Assembly: GCA_030549495.1 (NCBI GenBank)
Contig: JAUIRK010000993.1
Span: forward strand, 372,001-436,000
Source: Nectonema munidae
Lineage: Eukaryota; Nematomorpha; Nectonematoida; Nectonematidae
DNA: 64,000 bases
Direction: 5' to 3'
Positions 58,406 through 64,000 of this stretch are shown here, in pieces (the stretch's first letter is position 1; the number at the start of each line of letters is the position of its first letter). The notes under the pieces are model-generated. The model was given only the letters and a program-made list of their open reading frames with translations, was not told the DNA's origin and did not search any database. Position numbers and translations under genes: made by a program.

Positions 58406-58898
58406 ATATTTTATCAAATAATCAAAATAAAATTCTGTAATCAAAGAATCGAAAAATATTCTTTAAAAAATCAAAAAATATCAAACTTTCTGTTCATATT
58501 TTGCTACCTCATACGATGTTACAAAAGTTATTACCTATACTTTGCAATTTGCACGATTTTAAATATTATATTTGTCAAATAATCAAAATAAAATTCTCTA
58601 ATCAAAGAATCGAAAAATATTCTTTAAAAAATCAAAAAATATCAAACTTTCTGTTCATATTTTGCTACCTCATACGATGTTACAAAAGTTATTACCTATA
58701 CTTTGCAATTTGCACGATTTTAAATATTATATTTGTCAAATAATCAAAATAAAATTCTGTAATCAAAGAATCGAAAAATATTCTTTAAAAAATCAAAAAA
58801 TATCAAACTTTCGTTTCATATTTTGCTACCTCATACGATGTTACAAAAGTTATTACCTATACTTTGCAATTTGCACGATTTTAAATATTATATTTGTA
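58406..58898. repeat. 161-bp tandem repeat, about three copies
   Basis: Three nearly identical units start near 58407, 58568 and 58729. Each contains tcaaataatcaaaataaaat, a gaatcgaaaaatattcttt segment and gttacaaaagttattaccta. Copy-to-copy differences are only a few bases (for example ctcta/ctgta, gttca/tttca), so this is a recent expansion. The 80-residue frames repeated at 161-bp steps are by-products. Confidence 0.92.
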
Positions 58899-59445
58899 TT
58901 AATATAATAGACGTTATTAGGAACGTCTGGATTTGTCACTGGCTTTTCGGAAACTTTATAATTAAGTTCTCAACTTTTTAATTCAACTTGGTGTGAAATA
59001 ATTTAGCTATTTATTTACGTTGCTTGTTAAACTCAAACACATCACTTATTTTTGTTGACATTCTTCTTCCTGTGAAGGGCGGCCCTTTGCATATAGAAAA
59101 TTTTAAAAAAATTTAATAACTTTTCTTAATAAAATAAAATTTTAATACATTAGAAAAGCGACACTTTTGGAAGATGATGCGTAAGCATAATTAAGGAAAC
59201 CTTCCCACCTATTCTGTAAACAAAAAAGATCATGCATAAATTATAAATTTAGTTCTTATTAAATACTTATTTTTACTTATGCAAACACGTAGAAAAGGTG
59301 AGTTAAGAATTTAAGAGTATCACGTTAATATATATTATTATTTTTTTTCTAAAATTATTTTTTAACGAACTTTTGCTCCTGTTTTTTACTTCGAAAATAC
59401 AAAATTTTCTTTTTCTTTAAAAATGTCTTAAATCATTTCTATACC
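58899..59445. other. 5' flank of calsyntenin
   Basis: AT-rich sequence with no recognisable repeat or gene. It should contain the promoter and 5' UTR of the calsyntenin gene if the Met at 59446 is in the first coding exon. No TATA or initiator can be singled out with confidence. Confidence 0.4.
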
Positions 59446-60676
59446 ATGAAGATAATTTTTATTTATAACTTTTATATTTTATTTTGTTTTTTCCAAGTTT
59501 ATCATACCTTTCTCGATAAATACCATGGCTCTATATTGGGAAATGAAACCAGGGTTTCTTTTAAAGATAAAATTTTTTATTCATATAGTCATTTCTGTAA
59601 TTTCATAATAGAATCAACCAGTTTTCCAACCAATCCTTTCTATGTAATATTTAAAAATAGTGATAACCTTATAATCAAAAGTTTCCATACACTTAATTGT
59701 CATGAAAGTAAAGTTTTTTATCTGAAGTTAAAAGCCTACTATTGCAATAATTCTTCTTATGTAGAATCTAATCTACAAATTGATGTTTTACCTGTAAACT
59801 TACATAGACCTGCAATTATATCAAAAGGCGAATATACATATGTTAAAGAAAGCAATGCATTAATTCATGTCAAATTCAAAGATAAAGATTGTGTTAATTT
59901 GTATAAAGAGATTTGCAATGTAAAAATTATTGAAAAAGATTCTCCCTTTACTATAGATAAAACAGGGATTATAAAGACATTTAAAGATCTTAATAAAGAT
60001 AAATATATTCTGCATATCGTTGCTACAGACTGCGCTGGTAAAAAATCAAATCCACATAAAGTAACCGTTATTGTATTACCTCTAGAAGTACGATGGGAAA
60101 ATGTGTCCAAAGAAATTTATTTCGATTTGAAAAATGAGAAGAAAGTTCTTTATGAAGAACCAAATCTTATTATCAAAAAAATTAATAACGTAATATTTTT
60201 TTCTTTTATTTTTATTTAAAATAATTTCTTTATTCCTTAGGTTTCAAAAATTCACTCAACTGTTACTCTTTATTTTGGAAAAAAGGATAGTTTTTTTTGT
60301 CATCCAGAATCTCATTCTTATAATCTCAAAAGAAAGTCTTGTATTGTTTCTAACAAAACGAGGTTTCCTTATTTGAAAAGTATTGATCTTTTATTCCAAT
60401 CTGGAAATTTTGATTCATCGAATAGAATAAAATTTAATAACAAAAAGAGTGTTGAACCTCTTAAATTTTCTTTCTTCCCAGCTTATGCTCGTTCTCTTTC
60501 CATGCAAAAGTTTTCCTTAACTTTTTGGATGAAACATAAACAAAATATGAACTCCAAAAAAGAACATCTACTATGTGAATCGGATCAGCATTTTCATAAT
60601 CGTCATCATTTTGCTATTTTTGTTAGAAATTGCAAGCTCATTTTACTTTTAAGAAATGACACCTCTACAAATATCA
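59446..60676 (+). CDS. Calsyntenin, N-terminal part (two exons, continues right)
   Basis: Calsyntenins are single-pass membrane proteins of neurons and the secretory pathway, with two cadherin repeats and an LG/LNS domain. Exon 1 (59446-60189, 248 codons) starts with a signal peptide (FIYNFYILFCFFQVY), then DKYHGSI, matching 'TYHGIV'. Cadherin repeat 1 covers about 24-121 and repeat 2 about 122-212 (EICNVKIIEKDSPFTIDKTG, YILHIVATDCAGKK, matching 'QICSYEI..PFTVD', 'YKLTVTAYDCGKK'). A 51-bp intron (60190-60240, GTAATA...CTTAG, phase 0) separates exon 2 (60241-60676), which holds the LG start with FSLTFWMKHK and NRHHFAIFVRNCKLILLLR (family 'ISVWMRH', 'NRHHYSLYVHGC'). The donor ATCA|GTAAGT is phase 1. 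The next exon is not in the window. The sequence is highly divergent, with a short first cadherin repeat, but open and apparently functional. Confidence 0.9.
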
Positions 60677-60865
60677 GTAAGTATATTTTTATCATTCTTT
60701 TTATTGATTTTCTGCATATTTAGATGTTTTCAATTTTATACTTAATATTTCACCACGATATATGATGGTAATATAAATAAAAACATAATATATTATCATA
60801 CTATGTTACTATGGTTATAATATTTGCGATATAAATTGTAGAATTTAAATATAAATTATCTAAAG

Positions 60866-61440
60866 CAAGGATTCCCCATTTTTTTCCTTAATGTACCCTT
60901 AGCATTGCTAAAACATTTTTGTGTACCCTTTAAATTTCAAAATCAGGGATAACTAAGAAAATTTTTTTATATTTTTTTTAATAAAATTGATACATAGTAC
61001 ATACTAGTATAGTATATTAATCTTTGTAGATAAAAAAGAAATTTATTTACCTTGTTTTTTTGCAACAATCTAATTTATTCGTGGGGAAATTTTTGCTACA
61101 ACGCAACGGAGATCATGCTCGGGAGTTTTAAGTTTTGATCTATATTTTGATTAACATTGAAAATGCTGATTCACACAGCCATCTTGATGGAAATAATATT
61201 AATGCTTGAATGGCGGGTTCAGCAATCTCTTTGTAGGAATTTCGAATCAAAAATCGCATAAATTATCACGTGCTGAATCATCATGTTGCAGCTCTACCAG
61301 CTTTTCCTGCATACCTGTCCCAGCCTTCAACATTTGAGCATTTGCAGTAAAAGGATTTCTGAGATACAAAACTTCATTTAAGATTCGGAAAATAGCCATC
61401 AGTTTTCTTTTTAAGTTTTATCAGATGTTCTGTAGCTAAT
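60866..61440 (-). mobile_element. hAT relic, ZBED-like transposase C-terminus
   Basis: The end CAAGGATTCCCCATTTTTTTCC (60866) is a hAT terminus like the one at 3110-3130. On the minus strand, broken frames read NPFTANAQML and EKLVELQHDD at the far side, then IQALILFPSRWLCESAFSML and LRCVVAKISPRI nearer the end. This is the hAT dimerisation domain of ZBED5/FAM200-type proteins ('LPFPTTYLCESGFS', 'LRVALSNI.PRI') in the expected order, next to its 3' terminus. Stops and frame changes make it inactive. It lies within the presumed calsyntenin intron. Confidence 0.75.
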
Positions 61441-61506
61441 TTTTTTAATGTTTTCGGTTACAAATTGTGGCAAATTTTCTTAGTGTACTAAACCAAGTGC
61501 GCACAT

Positions 61507-61527
61507 CCGGGCGGGGGGGGGGGGGGG
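61507..61527 (+). repeat. Poly-G run
   Basis: ccgggcgg followed by about 15 consecutive G in a genome that is otherwise very AT-rich. It may form G-quadruplex structure, and its length is prone to sequencing error. Confidence 0.9.
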
Positions 61528-61793
61528 TCTTAATAATTTTATATAAATGCCAAGCTGCTCTGAAATTTTTATCGAACATATTTTACAGACGATGCATGAG
61601 AGCTATATAATAATAATCCATTGCTGATCCACTAGATTTTCTCATCTGTCACAGTGATTATCTTTCTGTCTCCTCTGTTTTTCTCTTCCGATTTCTCCGC
61701 TAAAACTCAATCATTCACTCAAGCTCTCATTCGCTCTCTTCTTTCATTCAAGCCCTCTTCTCTTGTTAAGCTTTCCTATCTCATTCAGCTCTC

Positions 61794-61992
61794 CAATGAC
61801 GTAGCTAGGCTGGGGCATGAGGGGCCGTGCCCACACTCCTATGTACCGCATGGTGCCTCCATACATCTTATGCGATATCAGTTTTTGAAAATTTCTCCAA
61901 TGAAAGGATCAATAAAGTATAAATAATGTTGCGCAAGTTTTTTGTTTTAAATTGTGCCCCTTCTATCAACTTTTTTTTTGGCTACACCACTG
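61794..61992. mobile_element. Small non-autonomous element with inverted ends
   Basis: It starts CAATGACGTAGCTAGG and ends ttggctacaccactg, whose inverse is CAGTGGTGTAGCCAA; 10 of the first 14 bases pair. Many animal genomes carry short elements with this 'CAGTGGCGTAGC' terminus. A related right end lies at 21640-21716. The open frame across it (61654-61926) is not a gene. Confidence 0.55.
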
Positions 61993-62484
61993 CTTCTGTC
62001 TAATTTGCATTTAAAGTTAAATTAAAATAGTTTTCAATCGTTACAATTTTATATCAATGAATATTGTTAGACTCGCGCTAAGAATTTTTTTTCAACAAAA
62101 GTCATCTTTATCACTACGTTTGTGAAAACTTTAATTTTTAAAGTCAAGAAATTTTTTTCAATAGTTATTTGGGAATGAATATTTTGACTATCTATTCAGT
62201 TTAAAAGCAAGAATACTCTATTTGCTTAATATTTGAGCAGAGAGGTTTTTTTATAATATTCGATTGTTAAATTTTATAAGTAACACTGTACATAATTAAT
62301 TAAATCATTTTAAAGAAAATTTGTTGATTATTATAATAAAAATATAATATCGAAACAAAATGTTTCAGTTGTTAAAAATGTACTTGATCTATTTATGACA
62401 GCTGTCAGAATTTTATTTGTAGACAAATATTCAAAAAACGCAATGATTTTCTTTTCTCGTATACTTTGATTTATGTTAGTTTGG

Positions 62485-62602
62485 TCCTCAGACATTTCGC
62501 TCCATTATTTTCATAAGACAGTTCGTCCCATGGACAATTCGCCCCATTATTTTCATAATGAGACAATTTGTCTATGGGGCGAAATGTCTTTCGACCGTTA
62601 GT
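62485..62602. repeat. Short-motif cluster (gacatttcgctcc wording)
   Basis: Units gacatttcgctccattattttcataa, gacagttcgtcccatg, gacaattcgccccattattttcataatga, gacaatttgtctatgg, then the inverse ggggcgaaatgtcttt. The cluster therefore ends with an inverted unit and can fold back on itself. Confidence 0.65.
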
Positions 62603-62834
62603 TTAAATAATTTTTTAATTATACGGGTTAGCTACTTAAACGTTGGCTTTTGCTGCTTATAAAAACTTGAAAATATCAAATAAACTCTAATTCTTTATGC
62701 CTCCTATTATTTTGAAATTATTCTAAGAACAGGCGGTTCCATTTTAAAATAGTGAAAATTGCTTTATTAGTTTATTTTGTTTCCTTTCTCTCTTATGTTA
62801 ATTATGTAGCAAATTGTTCAATTTTCAGTAAAAG

Positions 62835-62979
62835 GTAAGGTGCAGCGGGTGTATTTTCATTGACAAGGCACTGATGTACCGCTTATGTCAAACTATGAAC
62901 AAATCCGTATCGATGAGGAATCGAATCCAGTGCTTCCGTGCTGAGTCCATCATCTCAACCAACCCGCCATGCCACCCAT
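62835..62979 (-). mobile_element. tRNA-headed SINE
   Basis: The minus strand begins GGGTGGCATGGCGGGTTGG (A box), with a B box GATTCGATTCC. The body TTCATAGTTTGACATAAGCG ... TGTCAATGAAAATACACCC is shared with the copy at 39168-39320 and the fragment at 19141-19196. Confidence 0.7.
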
Positions 62980-63404
62980 AGAGTATGATGTAGGGGATAC
63001 GTCAAATTAGTTTTCAAAAAACTTAAGTTATGCTCTAAAATTTTTAGTTTTTTTGAAGCTCTATAACTTTTTCTGATAGACTTTTTTTCCTTAAAAGTTA
63101 TTATAAAAGGCAAATCATTGCAAAATGTTAAAAGTTATTTTACTTTTTGTAAATTTTTGTAGCTTGTATCAATTTAGCTTTTAAACTATTTTTGAATAAT
63201 GCTGAATAAAATGAAATAATGCGATCGTAATTTTTTGTTTTATTTTTGTTTGCACGATTATAACTTCATTTTATACCCTTGCCCCTGAATCGATCACATT
63301 TTTTCATATAAACATCGCAGGGTGTCTAGTTTAATTTTTCAAATGAAAAGCCTATTTCACCCCCTAACAATTTTGGATTTTTTTAAACTAGTCTATATTC
63401 GATG

Positions 63405-63495
63405 GTTGTAGGTAAAAATGCCCCCAGAAAAAATGCCTCTGGAATAAATGCCCCCAATTAAAAAGTAGGAAAAAATGCCCCCTAATTTTTGATTT
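63405..63495. repeat. Short-motif cluster (aaaaatgcccccc wording)
   Basis: Four units: taaaaatgcccccag, aaaaaatgcctctgg, aataaatgcccccaat, aaaaaatgccccctaat. Similar layout to the cgcc clusters but with a different core, so relation to them is uncertain. Confidence 0.55.
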
Positions 63496-64000
63496 TCAGG
63501 ATTTTTTTTAAATTATATAAATATTTTTATTTGGTACCGTTTTGAAAGGCTAAATTTCTAAAAATTTATTAAATTTTTTTTTAAGAAATCTTATACTCTT
63601 TGGTATTCGCAATTCCGAAGTCTAAATAGTCTATATCAGAGATCTACAACCTACGTTTTCTTTCATATTAAACCGACGCGAATAAAAGATTTTTTGGTCT
63701 ATTTTAACCGAACCGGAATAAAATTTAAATTTTCAACCCGTATTCGACCGGTTTTTTAGGGTTTTCAATACCGAAACTATTTGACTGGAATTTTGCAGAA
63801 GTCATGTTTATAAGAATCAATTTCATTTCATCACATTTCACCACTTTGAATTTATTATATATCTGTAAATTCTAAGAATTCCAAACTGATATTTGTGCTT
63901 TTATTTTTTATCATTCTTCAAAAATGGATGGTGTAGTAAATTTTATTTTCCACGATTTGTATCATTTTCTGCAATCTATTCACCAACATACAAAATGTCA

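Larger units (their letters stand above)
60677..64000. other. Presumed calsyntenin intron or 3' flank
   Basis: The strong donor at 60677 has no matching LG exon before the window edge, so this should be intron. It contains an hAT relic, a poly-G run (61507-61527), a small inverted-repeat element (61794), two short-motif clusters (62485, 63405) and a SINE (62835). Nothing coding was recognised. Confidence 0.6.

Noticed and set aside
58501-58907. Two about 80-residue frames repeated at 161-bp spacing
   Set aside because: They are the same frame in successive copies of a tandem repeat, not genes.

Overview
This 64 kb window is eukaryotic, very AT-rich and gene-poor. It carries parts of three host genes with GT-AG introns, set in a dense background of decayed transposons, SINEs, foldback elements and short tandem repeats. 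I infer an arthropod, because the transglutaminase has arthropod-type motifs (VGPAP after the catalytic Asp) and the repeat mix fits. A copepod-like genome is possible, but the sequence does not prove a species.

Layout. Positions 1-1770 hold the 3' end of a long open coding exon for an unrecognised Cys/His-rich membrane protein. It is open to the left edge and followed by a poly(A) signal. From 1771 to 15957 there is intergenic DNA with hAT ends, an inverted-repeat element, microsatellites, a truncated piggyBac copy and one isolated exon candidate (9208-9285). From 15958 to 52945 there is a transglutaminase gene on the + strand. I assembled it by hand from 14 exons whose splice phases all agree; they sum to 2178 nt, or 725 residues plus a stop, with the catalytic Cys-His-Asp triad intact and a poly(A) signal 27 nt past the stop. 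Its 13 introns carry almost all the mobile DNA: a piggyBac element with perfect 16-bp ends, several tRNA-headed SINEs, two LINE fragments, an hAT (ZBED5-like) relic, foldback elements built of short tandem repeats, a degenerate 150-bp tandem array and a telomere-like C/T/A-rich block.

From 52978 to 59445 there is mostly repeat-rich DNA, including a fossil LTR-retrotransposon gag/protease region, a 28-bp minisatellite and a 161-bp tandem repeat. From 59446 the 5' part of a divergent calsyntenin gene begins. It has a signal peptide, two cadherin repeats and the start of the LG domain, in two exons split by a 51-bp intron, and runs on beyond 60676. The last 3.3 kb, probably calsyntenin intron, holds an hAT relic, a small inverted-repeat element and a SINE.

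The host genes are not an operon and I see no functional link between them. Transglutaminase would cross-link proteins (in arthropods, clotting and cuticle), calsyntenin is a neuronal/secretory membrane adhesion protein, and the left gene is unassigned. The most unusual signals are the foldback elements made of about 20-bp repeats, the recurring short 'gacatttcgcc'-type clusters at several separate loci, and the layered satellite next to the LTR fossil.
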